DNA of 64,000 nucleotides from an uncultured Collinsella sp. (GTDB lineage: Bacteria; Actinomycetota; Coriobacteriia; Coriobacteriales; Coriobacteriaceae), in contig CABRFZ010000009.1 of NCBI GenBank assembly GCA_902470365.1, positions 4,021-68,020 on the forward strand, read 5' to 3'. The notes under the pieces were generated by a model. That model was not told where the DNA came from. It saw only the letters and a list, made by a program, of their open reading frames with translations, and did no database searches. Below are positions 7,256 to 15,667 of the stretch, one piece after another. Both the position numbers and the translations under genes were made by a program. Positions within the stretch are counted from its first letter, which is position 1. Every line of letters begins with the position of its first letter.

Positions 7256-8689
7256 TTAATCGCCGTTTTTGAGTGTGCGGCCTTGTTTTTCGAACTTGTG
7301 CATGTCGCTATCGGCCATACCCTGCGACTTGTCCTCGTGACGCTTGGTGTATAGCGGATCGTCGAAGTCGTTCCAGATGCGGTCGGCGACAGGTGACCAT
7401 GCCTCGGCGGCAGCCTGGGTCTTTTCGCGCAGCTGCTCGGGTGACTCCTTCTCGATGAGATCGGTGCTCATTGCGCCACTCTCGGCGACCATTTTGGGCA
7501 GCACGTCGGGATTCTCGAGCATGGGGCATGGTTTGAGGTAGTTGTCGTTGAACGGCATGTTTTCGTAGTACTTCATAAAGAGGGGAGAGCGCAGCGCGTC
7601 GAGTAAGCTCACATCGTGGATGTTGGCGTTTGAGTAGTGGATGAACACGCACGGCTCCACGTCTCCGGCGGCGTTGATGTGCAGGTAGCGGCGGCCGCCG
7701 GCGATACATCCGCCTACAAACTCGCCGTCGTTTTGGAAGTCGAGCGTAAACAGCGGCTTCTTCTCACGCATTTCGCGGATAAAGTGATACATGTGCTCGC
7801 GCTGCTCGGGCGTGGGCATGAGCTCGGGGGTTGCATTGCGGCCAACCGGCATAAAGTGGAAGTACCAGCAGAAGAGTGCTCCCTCGTCGATCATCCAGTC
7901 CATGTTCTCCTCGGTAGCAACCGTCTCGGCATTGGCGCTGGTCCAACAGGTGGAGATACCAAACGGCAAGTCGCGCTCGCGCAGGAGTTTCATGGCGTGC
8001 TCGATCTTTGCGTAGGTACCCTCGCCGCGACGGGCGTCGGTGGTGTGCTCATTGCCCTCTGCGCTGATGGCGGGGACAAAATTACCTACGCGAATCATAT
8101 CGTCGCAGAAGGCCTCGTCGATCAGCGTGGAGTTGGTAAAGCAGAGAAACACGCAGTCCTGATGTTTTTCGCAAATTCTGATCAGGTCGTGCTTGCGGAC
8201 GAGCGGCTCGCCGCCGGTATAGATGTAGATATGCGTACCGAGCTCTTTGCCCTGCGTAACGATAGAGTCGATGTCTTCGAACGAGAGATTCTGCTTGTAG
8301 CCGTACTCGGCGGCCCAGCAGCCCGTGCAATGCAGGTTGCAGGCGCTCGTGGGATCGAGCAGGATGGCCCACGGAACGTTGCACTGGTACTTTTCGCGGT
8401 TCTTTTCCTGCTCTGGCCAAGCAAGCAGGTTGGCGTCGACAATGAGGGTCTTAAGCAGTTTGGTTCGCATCTGGGGATTAAGGCTGAACACACGCATGAT
8501 TAGGTCATACCAATTGCCGCGGCTCTTGATGACATTGGTGAATGCCTCTCGCTGTACAGGAAATACGCGATTGGGGACCAGTTTGTTCACGAGGTCCATG
8601 ATTTTGTCGATGTTTTCTTGCGGGTTGTCGTCGAGATAATCGATGAGCTTGTTAAGCGCTGCACGCTCTGCTGACTGTGTAAGCGACAT
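7256..8689 (-). CDS. Radical SAM protein with SPASM-like C-terminal region
   Basis: A 477-residue cytoplasmic Fe-S enzyme. The radical SAM cluster motif CNLHCTGC (CxxxCxxC) is at about residues 116-123, with the SAM-binding TGGEPL at about 158. A C-terminal cysteine set (GGCIAGGRRYLHI, GDVEPCVFIH, LKPCPML) looks like an auxiliary-cluster SPASM/Twitch domain. An N-terminal ~105-residue helical extension precedes the barrel. Start ATG 8689 has AAAGGA 9 bases upstream. It is monocistronic, with the repeat and a stem-loop downstream and the GC-rich cobalamin island upstream. The substrate (peptide or tetrapyrrole side chain) cannot be assigned from sequence; its family resembles MoaA/NifB/PqqE-type proteins. 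Confidence 0.8.
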   Translation of the reverse strand: MSLTQSAERAALNKLIDYLDDNPQENIDKIMDLVNKLVPNRVFPVQREAFTNVIKSRGNWYDLIMRVFSLNPQMRTKLLKTLIVDANLLAWPEQEKNREKYQCNVPWAILLDPTSACNLHCTGCWAAEYGYKQNLSFEDIDSIVTQGKELGTHIYIYTGGEPLVRKHDLIRICEKHQDCVFLCFTNSTLIDEAFCDDMIRVGNFVPAISAEGNEHTTDARRGEGTYAKIEHAMKLLRERDLPFGISTCWTSANAETVATEENMDWMIDEGALFCWYFHFMPVGRNATPELMPTPEQREHMYHFIREMREKKPLFTLDFQNDGEFVGGCIAGGRRYLHINAAGDVEPCVFIHYSNANIHDVSLLDALRSPLFMKYYENMPFNDNYLKPCPMLENPDVLPKMVAESGAMSTDLIEKESPEQLREKTQAAAEAWSPVADRIWNDFDDPLYTKRHEDKSQGMADSDMHKFEKQGRTLKNGD

Positions 8690-8822
8690 GGGTATATCCT
8701 TTCACGTGTGCTTAATGTGTGATAATACCCACTTGTAGATTAAACGAAGTCTAAAGATTTGGAATGTGTCTATTCAACGAATCAATTTAATTTGGGGTGA
8801 AGCGTTATACGCCGACACCTTC

Positions 8823-8844
8823 TAAGTTGCGGTGAAATAGTGTC
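8823..8844. repeat. Family 1 repeat, copy B, left arm only, at the island edge
   Basis: This is the left arm of the family 1 repeat (TAAGTTGCGGTGAAATAGTG and two more bases), 22 bases identical to 30853-30874. The right arm is missing: GC-rich island sequence begins directly after it. It marks the left boundary of the cobalamin island. Confidence 0.85.
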
Positions 8845-8878
8845 AGATAGGGGGCGCGGACGATTTCTTGGACCGTGC

Positions 8879-10189
8879 CTAGGCGTATCCATTGGAATCC
8901 TCCGATGCGCCTTCGCGCGCTCGCATGACCTTGATACCATGTGAGCGCGCGAACTCGACGAGCTCTGCGTTGCGGGCGTTTATGGTGCCGAAGGCGGCGG
9001 GGCACACGATAAGGCGCGCGCAGTGGACGAGGAGCTCTTTGGCGCGGGCTATGGTTTTATCCCCGATCGGTTCGAAGGCGCGCTCGGCCACGCATTCCGT
9101 CGCCAGGTCGCGCGCGAGCTCGCAGTCGATGTCCCCTTCGTGCAGAATGCCCGCGTAGAACGCCTTGCCCTGCCGGATGAGCTGGCGAAACACAGCTGAC
9201 CCCGTACCTGCGCCGGCGATGACGAACGTGTGCGCATCGCCGTGTGGGCGACCAATTTCCACGCTGCCGAAGCGCTCGTTGAAGGTGCCATGTTGAAGGC
9301 CGTAGAGCTCGCCAATCGTCTCGCGCGTGAATATGTCCTCGGGTGCGCCGGCGCGGAAGACCCGGTCGTCCTTCACGCAAATCACCTTGTCGGCGCTTTT
9401 CTGCGCGAGCTCGAGTTCGTGGATGGACATGATGACTGCCACATTCCGCGATTTCGCAAGGTGGCGAAGTATTCGCAGCAGGTCGATCTGGTAGCGGATA
9501 TCGAGATACGAAGTGGGCTCGTCGAGCACGAGCACACGCGGATCCTGCGCGATGGCGCGTGCGAGCATGACGCGCTGGCGTTGCCCGTCGCTTATCTGCA
9601 TGAAGTCGCGCTCGGCGAGCTCTTCCACATGCGCGGTTTTCATGGCCTCATCGACCCGACTATGGTCGTCGGGCGAGAGTGTGCCCATTCGCCCGGTGTA
9701 GGGATGCCTTCCCGCCTCCACGATATCGCGGCAGGTGAGGAGCTCGGTCCGGGGGCGATCTGTCAGCATAACGGCAAGGTTCCTTGCGAACTCCGCCGTC
9801 TTCCATCGGGAAATCTCCCGTCCGTCGAGCTCGACCGTGCCGGCAAGCGGTGCCAGATGGCGTGTGATTGTTTTCAAGATGGTCGACTTGCCCGAGCCGT
9901 TCGGCCCGATGAGCGCCACGACGTCGCCCGCGCGAACCTCCAGATCGACGCCTTCGACTACGACCTTCTTGTCGTAGCCCGCCGACAGGTCGCTTATGCG
10001 GAAAAGCGGCGCTCCGTCAGCCTGCGTTTCGACCGGGGTTTCGAGGTTCGACTCCGCTCGAAGGAGGCGTTCCGCGCGCAGTTCCGCACGAGCCGAAAGT
10101 GTCTTCTGGCGCTTTCGTGCGAGCTTAGGACTGTCTAAGCATGGAATGTCCCCTCCGAGCGTTTTGGGCTGCGGCACGAATTTCCCCAT
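8879..10189 (-). CDS. ABC transporter ATPase, FecE/BtuD type, with C-terminal extension
   Basis: The ATP-binding subunit of an importer for cobalamin, heme or siderophore-like compounds; 436 residues, far longer than the usual ~255. An N-terminal 60-residue Arg/Glu-rich lead precedes the nucleotide domain, which shows Walker A GPNGSGKST (about 94-102), signature ISDGQRQRV (a variant of LSGGQ) and Walker B VLVLDEPTSYLD. A C-terminal domain of ~130 residues (from HGDAHTFVIAGAGTGS) is not part of the ATPase fold and may bind a ligand. ATG 10189 abuts the permease stop codon. It is the last gene of the minus-strand operon that begins with cbiK behind a cobalamin riboswitch, so a corrinoid or related tetrapyrrole substrate is likely. 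Confidence 0.85.
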   Translation of the reverse strand: MGKFVPQPKTLGGDIPCLDSPKLARKRQKTLSARAELRAERLLRAESNLETPVETQADGAPLFRISDLSAGYDKKVVVEGVDLEVRAGDVVALIGPNGSGKSTILKTITRHLAPLAGTVELDGREISRWKTAEFARNLAVMLTDRPRTELLTCRDIVEAGRHPYTGRMGTLSPDDHSRVDEAMKTAHVEELAERDFMQISDGQRQRVMLARAIAQDPRVLVLDEPTSYLDIRYQIDLLRILRHLAKSRNVAVIMSIHELELAQKSADKVICVKDDRVFRAGAPEDIFTRETIGELYGLQHGTFNERFGSVEIGRPHGDAHTFVIAGAGTGSAVFRQLIRQGKAFYAGILHEGDIDCELARDLATECVAERAFEPIGDKTIARAKELLVHCARLIVCPAAFGTINARNAELVEFARSHGIKVMRAREGASEDSNGYA

Positions 10190-11230
10190 CTACCTCACCC
10201 GCTTCTTCAACATGAGTGCGATAACTACCGGCGCGCCGAAGATGGCGGTGACGGCGCTGATGGAAAGCTCGACGGGAGAGAACAGCGTGCGCGCGATCAA
10301 ATCGCAACCCGCGCAGAAGATGGCGCCTCCCAAGAAGCACGCAGGAATCACGCGGATGGGCTTCGACGACTTCAGCGCCGACTTCACGAGATGCGGAACC
10401 GCGATGCCTACGAACGACACCGGACCAGCGAACGCGGTCACGCAGGCGGAGAGCATGCTCGCTAGAAGGACGAGCACCACGCGGAAGCGTGCGACGTTCA
10501 CGCCGACGCTTTTCGCGTAGGCTTCTCCCAGCTGGAAGGCGGAAAGGGGCTTCGATATCGCGAATACGCATGCGCTTACGGTGATCACCACGACCGCGAT
10601 GACCGCGATGTCGTCCCAGCTCGAACCCGAGAAGCTACCCAAAGACCAGTTGTGCAGGTTCACGATGGACTGGTCGTCGGCGAAGGTGATGAGAAAGTTC
10701 GTCGCCGCCGAGCAGATGTATCCCACCATGACGCCCGCCACGATGAGCATGGCCATGGAACTTATGCGCCGTGCGATGAGGAGCACGAAGCCGATGGTGA
10801 TAAGCGAGCCCAGAAACGCTGCGACCACCATGGCCGGCGAGGACATGGCCTGGTTCGCGCCCAGAAGTACGATCATCGTAAGCGCGACGACGAACTTTGC
10901 GCCCGAGGAGACGCCCAAGATGAACGGGTCGGCGATGGGGTTGTTGAAAAACGTCTGCAGCAGGAACCCGGAGAGGGAAAGCGCCCCGCCGAGAAGCACG
11001 GCTGAAAGCACACGCGGCAGGCGAATCTCCCAGATGACTTGGCTTTCCATGGAATTGGCCGCGCCGCCCGAAAGGATGCCGGGGATGTGGTCTGCGGGCA
11101 CGAGCACGCTCCCGATGCACAGGTTGGCCCCGACGAGCACGATGAGGGCAACGGCGAGCAGCGCCGTCACGACGCGACACCGCGCGGCGCGCCCCGATTC
11201 GTCGTATGTCATGGAAAGCCGGCTTCTCAT
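10190..11230 (-). CDS. ABC transporter permease, FecCD/BtuC family
   Basis: A 346-residue integral membrane permease with about nine to ten hydrophobic segments. Family marks are WEIRLPRVLSAVLLGGALSL, NNPIADPFILGVSSGA and FVGIAVPHLVKSAL (the ATPase-coupling loop region). It pairs with the adjacent ATPase and binding lipoprotein as a corrinoid/heme/siderophore-type importer. The ATG at 11230 is taken, 4 bases past the binding-protein stop; an in-frame TTG at 11242 would add four residues. The stop codon is directly followed by the ATPase start, so translation is probably coupled. Confidence 0.9.
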   Translation of the reverse strand: MRSRLSMTYDESGRAARCRVVTALLAVALIVLVGANLCIGSVLVPADHIPGILSGGAANSMESQVIWEIRLPRVLSAVLLGGALSLSGFLLQTFFNNPIADPFILGVSSGAKFVVALTMIVLLGANQAMSSPAMVVAAFLGSLITIGFVLLIARRISSMAMLIVAGVMVGYICSAATNFLITFADDQSIVNLHNWSLGSFSGSSWDDIAVIAVVVITVSACVFAISKPLSAFQLGEAYAKSVGVNVARFRVVLVLLASMLSACVTAFAGPVSFVGIAVPHLVKSALKSSKPIRVIPACFLGGAIFCAGCDLIARTLFSPVELSISAVTAIFGAPVVIALMLKKRVR

Positions 11231-11234
11231 GACG

Positions 11235-12806
11235 CTAGCCAAGCTTCCTCAGATAATGGAAGTCGCTCGCGTCATCGCCGGTGAACGCCCCGTGCAGCTC
11301 GTCGATAATGTCGGCGGTAGAAGTCATCTGCTGGTACATGTCGGCGCTTGTGACCCAGACGTTGCCATTCTTCACGGCTTTGAACTGCGACAATAGCGCG
11401 TTTTTGCCTACAAAGTCGTTCAAGGTGGCAACCGATTTGTCGATGGCGCCGTTGTAGATGATGATGTCGGCATCCTTCGCCGTCGCGTAGAAGCGCTCCA
11501 TTTCGAGCGTTACTGACGAACCTGACGTCGACGCCGTCTGCGCGTCATCGAGCGCGTAGCTGCCGCCTGCAAGCTCGATCATCTGCGCCACGTAGTCGCC
11601 CGCCCGCCGCGTGACGGCGGCCCCGTTCGAGTTAATGTAGAAATACGCCACGGTTTTACCTGACGACGCGAGCCCCGACGTTTGCTCGACGCGAGCCTTC
11701 TGCTCGTTGAACAGGTGCGCGGCCTCGTCTTCCTTGTCGAATAGGACGCCGAAAAGCTTAATCCACTCGACGCGCCCGAGTGCTTCGGGCTCGCTCGACG
11801 ACTGTTCGGTGAGCACGACGAGCCCGAGCTTCTGCAGCTTTTTCTTCACATCGGGCGTGTGGTTGATCATGGTGTTCTCGATGGCGAGCGTGCAGCCCGA
11901 GGCCGATATTCGCTCGTAGTCGGGCGCGCTGTACTTGCCGCCGTAGGTGATCGCCCCACTTTCGAGCGCGCTTTTGAAGCCCGCGACCGAGCAATCGTCG
12001 GCCTTCGTGCCCGACATGAGGATATTGTCGTTCGCATCGAGCGCGTCGACCAGGCACATCGTCGCCGACGACACGAGGTACACCTTGTCGGCGGGGCGCC
12101 TTATGACCGCGATGTCGGAGCTCAACCCATCAGGTACCTTCGCATCTTGCGGCACCACGAGGAAGCGCTCCCCGTTCGAAATGCAGATAAGCCGCAGTCC
12201 GCCTTCGAACTCGTCGACAGTGAAGTGCTCGGCGTATTCAAGCTGAAGCGTCCCCGTCGGCTTCCAGCCGCAGCCCAAATCGGCGTTGTGGAAGTCTGCC
12301 GCGGCGCTTGAAGCCGTTCCCGCAGGGGAGCCGCCGCTTGCTTCGTCGCCCGATTTCTCCTTCATGGTGGATGAGTCGAAGTGGAGCGTGTAGTCGATGG
12401 TGTGCGGCGTTGACATGGCGACGGTCTCGGCCGACACGGCGATGTCCTCGTCGAGCGTGACGGGTATCTCGAACGTGGAGTTGCCGCCGTCGTTTACGGG
12501 CGCGTAGTCCACGCCGTCGACGGTCATCTTGTCGTAGTTCGAACTCGACCAGGTGATGGTCGCGGTGTAGGTGTCGCCATCCTTCACAATTGTGGTGGGC
12601 GAGGCGATGCTTGCACGCCCTGACCCACCGGAAAGCGAGACGCTCACAGTGTATTCCTGAGTGCCCGCCGTGCCACCGGTCGCGTTCGGGCTCGCACTGC
12701 ACCCCGCGAAGGGAAGCGCGAGCAGGGCGACGAGAACGCAGGCGATCGCGCGCGCCGCGATGCTGCGGCGCTTCCTGCTTTCCCCCTTGGGAAGAATCGA
12801 CCGCAT
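11235..12806 (-). CDS. ABC transporter substrate-binding lipoprotein with N-terminal extra domain
   Basis: A 523-residue secreted lipoprotein with signal peptide and lipobox LPFAGC (cysteine at about 35). Residues ~48-150 form a beta-rich extra domain (EYTVSVSLSG ... YTLHFDSS) that resembles, in motif order, the small lipoprotein encoded next door. Residues ~170-520 are the FecB/BtuF-type periplasmic-binding fold (LVVLTEQSSSEPEALGRVEW, ADIIIYNGAIDKSV, VWVTSADMYQQ). The binding-protein fold is about 350 residues, so the N-terminal domain is an addition, perhaps a heme- or corrinoid-binding NEAT-like module. ATG 12806 lies 4 bases after the previous gene's stop. It is a riboswitch-controlled operon member. 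Confidence 0.85.
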   Translation of the reverse strand: MRSILPKGESRKRRSIAARAIACVLVALLALPFAGCSASPNATGGTAGTQEYTVSVSLSGGSGRASIASPTTIVKDGDTYTATITWSSSNYDKMTVDGVDYAPVNDGGNSTFEIPVTLDEDIAVSAETVAMSTPHTIDYTLHFDSSTMKEKSGDEASGGSPAGTASSAAADFHNADLGCGWKPTGTLQLEYAEHFTVDEFEGGLRLICISNGERFLVVPQDAKVPDGLSSDIAVIRRPADKVYLVSSATMCLVDALDANDNILMSGTKADDCSVAGFKSALESGAITYGGKYSAPDYERISASGCTLAIENTMINHTPDVKKKLQKLGLVVLTEQSSSEPEALGRVEWIKLFGVLFDKEDEAAHLFNEQKARVEQTSGLASSGKTVAYFYINSNGAAVTRRAGDYVAQMIELAGGSYALDDAQTASTSGSSVTLEMERFYATAKDADIIIYNGAIDKSVATLNDFVGKNALLSQFKAVKNGNVWVTSADMYQQMTSTADIIDELHGAFTGDDASDFHYLRKLG

Positions 12807-12810
12807 GGCG

Positions 12811-13344
12811 TTACTTCAGTGCGTCGGCGCGCAGATCGACGCCGGCGGATTCGAACACGAGCGTGCGGTCGTACCACTGCTCTTTTCTAATACTCCACGC
12901 GGCGCAGGCGGTGTCCTCGTCGAGCGCTTCAACGGGCACGTCGTAGGTGTACTTGCCTTCCGCGTTTTCCACATAGGGGATGAAGTCGGCCTCGCTCGCG
13001 GCGGCAGCCTCGTCGCCCGTGCCCATGAAGAGCTTGCCGTAGCCCGTCCCGGAAAGCGTCATCACGCAGTGCATGGAGCCGTTTTCCACGATGAGCTGGG
13101 CGTCCACAATTCTGAACATGTTCGAGCTGGAATCTACGGTGACCGGATAGGTGCCGTCGGCCACCTTGTCGGCGGTGATGGGGGCAGCGCTTGCGCCCTC
13201 GGGCGCATCGGCCGCCTGTTCGGTCTTTTCCTGGGAATCGGCATCGCTTGCCTTTGCGCTGTCGATTGAATTTCCGCCGCAGCCGACGAGCGAGAACGCG
13301 AAAAGCGTCGCTGACAGGGCGAAGGCGAGGGTTTTCTTCAACAT
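12811..13344 (-). CDS. Small lipoprotein with NEAT-like/iron-transport-associated domain
   Basis: A 177-residue secreted lipoprotein. A signal peptide ends in lipobox SLVGC (cysteine about residue 22), then an Ala/Asp/Glu linker, then one beta-rich domain (GTYPVTVDSSSNMF ... WYDRTLVFES) of the type seen in heme/iron-uptake-associated surface proteins. The phrase GYGKLFMGTGDEA is characteristic of that group. Start ATG 13344 has AAAGGA upstream; an upstream in-frame start would put the signal peptide inside the chain. It lies between exported CbiK and the importer genes and likely hands a tetrapyrrole or metal ligand to them. Ligand identity is inference. Confidence 0.75.
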   Translation of the reverse strand: MLKKTLAFALSATLFAFSLVGCGGNSIDSAKASDADSQEKTEQAADAPEGASAAPITADKVADGTYPVTVDSSSNMFRIVDAQLIVENGSMHCVMTLSGTGYGKLFMGTGDEAAAASEADFIPYVENAEGKYTYDVPVEALDEDTACAAWSIRKEQWYDRTLVFESAGVDLRADALK

Positions 13345-13407
13345 GGAGGGGGTTCCTTTCAATCGCTTCGACCGCCCGCGCCGTGCGGTGGGCGGGCGGG
13401 ATGCGAA

Positions 13408-13454
13408 TGCAACGGGCATGCGCCGTCAGTCGGGGAAGGCGCATGCCCGTTGCA
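13408..13454 (-). other. 17-bp perfect intercistronic hairpin between cbiK and the small lipoprotein gene
   Basis: TGCAACGGGCATGCGCC (13408-13424) pairs perfectly with 13438-13454 around a 13-base loop. No T-run follows on the minus strand. It may slow or process the transcript, allowing different levels of cbiK and the importer genes. Confidence 0.6.
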
Positions 13455-13489
13455 CGGGGACGCGACCGGCGCCCCCGTGCGCGGCGAGT

Positions 13490-14416
13490 TTACAGCTTGG
13501 CGATGGCGTCGTCCACGTGCGAGACGTAGATGTCGTCGACCGCGACGTTCTGTCCCAGACCCTGGAGCAGGCATGTCACTTCGAAGCCGGCGGCCGTGAA
13601 CTTCGCAGCCCAGCTGTCGGGGTCGGTCTCGTCTGCCATGTCGTTATTCGCGTGGTCGCCCGCGACCACCATGAACGGCGCGAGCACGGCCTTCTTGTAG
13701 CCTGCGGCGCTCGCGGCGGCGATAACATCCTCGCAGGTCGGTTCAGCCTCGACGGTGCCGACGAAGAACTGCGTCAAGCCCTCGTTCTTAAACACTTCCT
13801 GCATCTTGGCATAGTCGGCGTTGGAATCGGCTTCGGTGCCGTGGCCCATGAGGCACAGCGCCGTCTTGCCGTCGTCGAAGGACGCCATGTTCTCCTTAAT
13901 GGCTGCGGCCACCTTCTTGTAGTCGTCGTCGGAGGTGAGCAGCGGGTCGCCGAGCGAGATTTTGTCGAACTTGTCGGCGTACTTGTCGAGCTCGTCTTTC
14001 ACGTCGGTGTATTCCAGGCCACCCATGAGATGCGTCGGCTGCACGACGATTTCCTTCACGCCGTCTTCCACGCAGCGGTCGAGCGCCTCGGTCATGTTGT
14101 CGATCGTGATGCCGTCGCGCTTCTTCAGCTTGTCGATGATGATCTGCGCGGTGAAGGCGCGGCGGATGTCGTAGTCCTGCCAGTACTTCTCGCGGATAGC
14201 GTCTTCGATGGCGCCGATGGTGATGTGGCGCGAGTCGTTGTAGCTCGTGCCGAAGCTCGTGACGAGGATGACCGGCTTCACGGCCTTCTCCTTTTCGCTC
14301 GATTTCTCGGAACTCGCAGAGGTGCTGGAGCAGCCCGCGAGCGCGAATCCGGCGAGCGCGACGGCTCCGGTTGCTGCGGCGCCCATGAAGCCGCGGCGTG
14401 ACATCTGGTCGGACAT
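13490..14416 (-). CDS. cbiK: Exported sirohydrochlorin cobaltochelatase-like protein (CbiK family), Tat/lipoprotein signal
   Basis: A 308-residue CbiK-family chelatase, which in the cytoplasm would insert Co2+ into sirohydrochlorin. Here the N-terminus carries a twin-arginine signal (SRRGFMG) and a lipobox (FALAGC, cysteine about 29), so the protein is exported and lipid-anchored. The chelatase core is intact: PTHLMGGLEY, MGHGTE (metal-ligand His) and VAGDHANNDMA (second catalytic His). ATG 14416 follows AAAGGA. It is the first gene behind the cobalamin riboswitch and is followed by uptake genes, so it may load or scavenge tetrapyrrole or cobalt outside the membrane rather than feed cytoplasmic corrin synthesis. 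Periplasmic CbiK is known in Desulfovibrio. Confidence 0.85.
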   Translation of the reverse strand: MSDQMSRRGFMGAAATGAVALAGFALAGCSSTSASSEKSSEKEKAVKPVILVTSFGTSYNDSRHITIGAIEDAIREKYWQDYDIRRAFTAQIIIDKLKKRDGITIDNMTEALDRCVEDGVKEIVVQPTHLMGGLEYTDVKDELDKYADKFDKISLGDPLLTSDDDYKKVAAAIKENMASFDDGKTALCLMGHGTEADSNADYAKMQEVFKNEGLTQFFVGTVEAEPTCEDVIAAASAAGYKKAVLAPFMVVAGDHANNDMADETDPDSWAAKFTAAGFEVTCLLQGLGQNVAVDDIYVSHVDDAIAKL

Positions 14417-14874
14417 GGTTTTTCCTTTCCTCGGTTTGCCGGTCCCCCGGCGACAGTTGCTTGTCGGCACAAGCGAAAGAAAAGCGCACCCCTCGGGGTT
14501 CACAAGGAGCTAACGCCACGGCGATGCCGTGAGGAAAAGGCGAAGCAGTCTGGCTTGGGGCGCGAGGCGGTTCGCCCGCGCGTCCTATACAGTAATGTCC
14601 CTTGCCCAGGATTCCCACCTGGTTCCCTCCGCAAGCCAGCGCGGGCTGTGCGGGCGCCGCGCCGGTCATTTCCTTTTATCCGATTGTCATATGCTCGTTG
14701 CCGAATCTTTTACTATGATAGTGGGCACTTGTGAACGTGTCAAAGCCAGGGCGGGCGGCATTGCGCCTCCTGCCTGCGTATTTGCGCCGATTGCCGCCGC
14801 AGGCGCCGTGTTTTGCCCGCTGCGCGAATGGCGGCGTAAACGGTTGCGATGAGAAACGGGAAGGGAAGGCTCGG
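14417..14874. promoter_or_regulatory. Divergent regulatory region of the cobalamin island
   Basis: This 458-base space separates the minus-strand cbiK/importer operon from the plus-strand cbi/cob operon. It holds the cobalamin riboswitch (about 14541-14665, minus strand) and a short CACGGC/GCCGTG hairpin at 14516-14530 between aptamer and cbiK. An AT-richer patch around 14670-14725 (TTGTCA at 14684-14689, TATGAT at 14714-14719) is where divergent promoters most likely lie. I see no riboswitch on the plus strand before cbiF. Confidence 0.6.
14541..14665 (-). ncRNA. Cobalamin (B12) riboswitch upstream of cbiK
   Basis: Read on the minus strand, the conserved core appears in order: GAGGGAACCAGGTGGGAATC (GGGAA and GGTG with AATCC), then GGGC, then ATTACTGTA (the ACTGT element), and finally the B12-box AAGCCAGACTGCTTCGCC at 14556-14541. 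These elements and spacing match adenosylcobalamin-class aptamers. The expression platform lies between 14540 and 14417; no strong terminator is visible, so control could be translational or through the 14516-14530 hairpin. Binding of cobalamin should lower expression of cbiK and the importer. Aptamer outer boundaries are approximate. Confidence 0.85.
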
Positions 14875-15666
14875 ATGATTCATATCGTTGGCGCAGGCTC
14901 GGGCGCCGCCGACCTTATCACGCTGCGCGGGGCGCGCCTTCTGCGCGCGGCCGACGTGGTCGTTTGGGCGGGGAGCCTTGTGAACCCCGAGCTGCTCGCC
15001 GAGTGCAAGGAATCCTGCGTCGTCTACGACAGCGCGCACATGACCTTGGAGGAAGTGCTCGACGTGATGTGCGCGGCGGATGCGCGGGGCGAGGAAGTGG
15101 TGCGCCTGCACACGGGTGACCCGTGCCTATACGGCGCCATCCAGGAGCAGATGGACGCACTCGACGCGCGCGGCGTGGACTACGAGGTGGTGCCCGGCGT
15201 GTCGAGCTTTTGCGGTGCCGCGGCGGCGCTTCGCCAGGAATACACGCTGCCGGGAATCAGCCAGTCGGTCGTGATCACGCGGCTTTCCGGGCGCACCCTC
15301 ATGCCCGCGGGCGAGGGCATGCGCACCATGGCGGAAAGCGGCTCGACTATGGTCATCTTCCTGAGCTCGGGTATGCTCGCTGAGCTTTCCGCCGAGCTTT
15401 TGGCCGCGGGCCGCAGCTCCGACGAGCCGGCGGCGCTCGTGTACAAGGCGACCTGGCCTGAGGAGCGCGTGGTGCGATGCACAGTGGGCACGCTCGCCGA
15501 CGCGGGCGCGCGAGAGGGCATCGACCGCACGGCGCTCGTGGTGGTGGGCCGCGTGCTCGGAGCTCGCGGCGGGCTTTCGCACAACGGCGCGCAAGCGGAG
15601 TCGTACGAGCGCAGCAAGCTTTACGACCCTTCGTTTGCCACGGGGTATCGGAAGGCGAGCAGCTAG
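14875..15666 (+). CDS. cbiF: Cobalt-precorrin-4 C11-methyltransferase
   Basis: A 263-residue SAM-dependent uroporphyrin-III methylase-fold enzyme that methylates C11 of cobalt-precorrin-4 in the anaerobic corrin pathway. Features are the N-terminal VGAGSGAADLITLRGARLL, RLHTGDPCLYGAI (the GDP loop) and VPGVSSFCGAAAAL, standard for CbiF/CobM. Start ATG 14875 follows AAGGGAAGG. It is the first gene of the plus-strand run; the next gene starts 1 base past its stop. All downstream genes overlap or abut, so a single long operon is likely. Confidence 0.92.
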   Translation: MIHIVGAGSGAADLITLRGARLLRAADVVVWAGSLVNPELLAECKESCVVYDSAHMTLEEVLDVMCAADARGEEVVRLHTGDPCLYGAIQEQMDALDARGVDYEVVPGVSSFCGAAAALRQEYTLPGISQSVVITRLSGRTLMPAGEGMRTMAESGSTMVIFLSSGMLAELSAELLAAGRSSDEPAALVYKATWPEERVVRCTVGTLADAGAREGIDRTALVVVGRVLGARGGLSHNGAQAESYERSKLYDPSFATGYRKASS

Positions 15667-15667
15667 C

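Noticed and set aside
14690..14874. Possible second cobalamin riboswitch before cbiF
   Set aside because: AAAGCCAGGGCG resembles a B12 box, but the GGGAA/GGTG core and the ACTGT element are missing on the plus strand.
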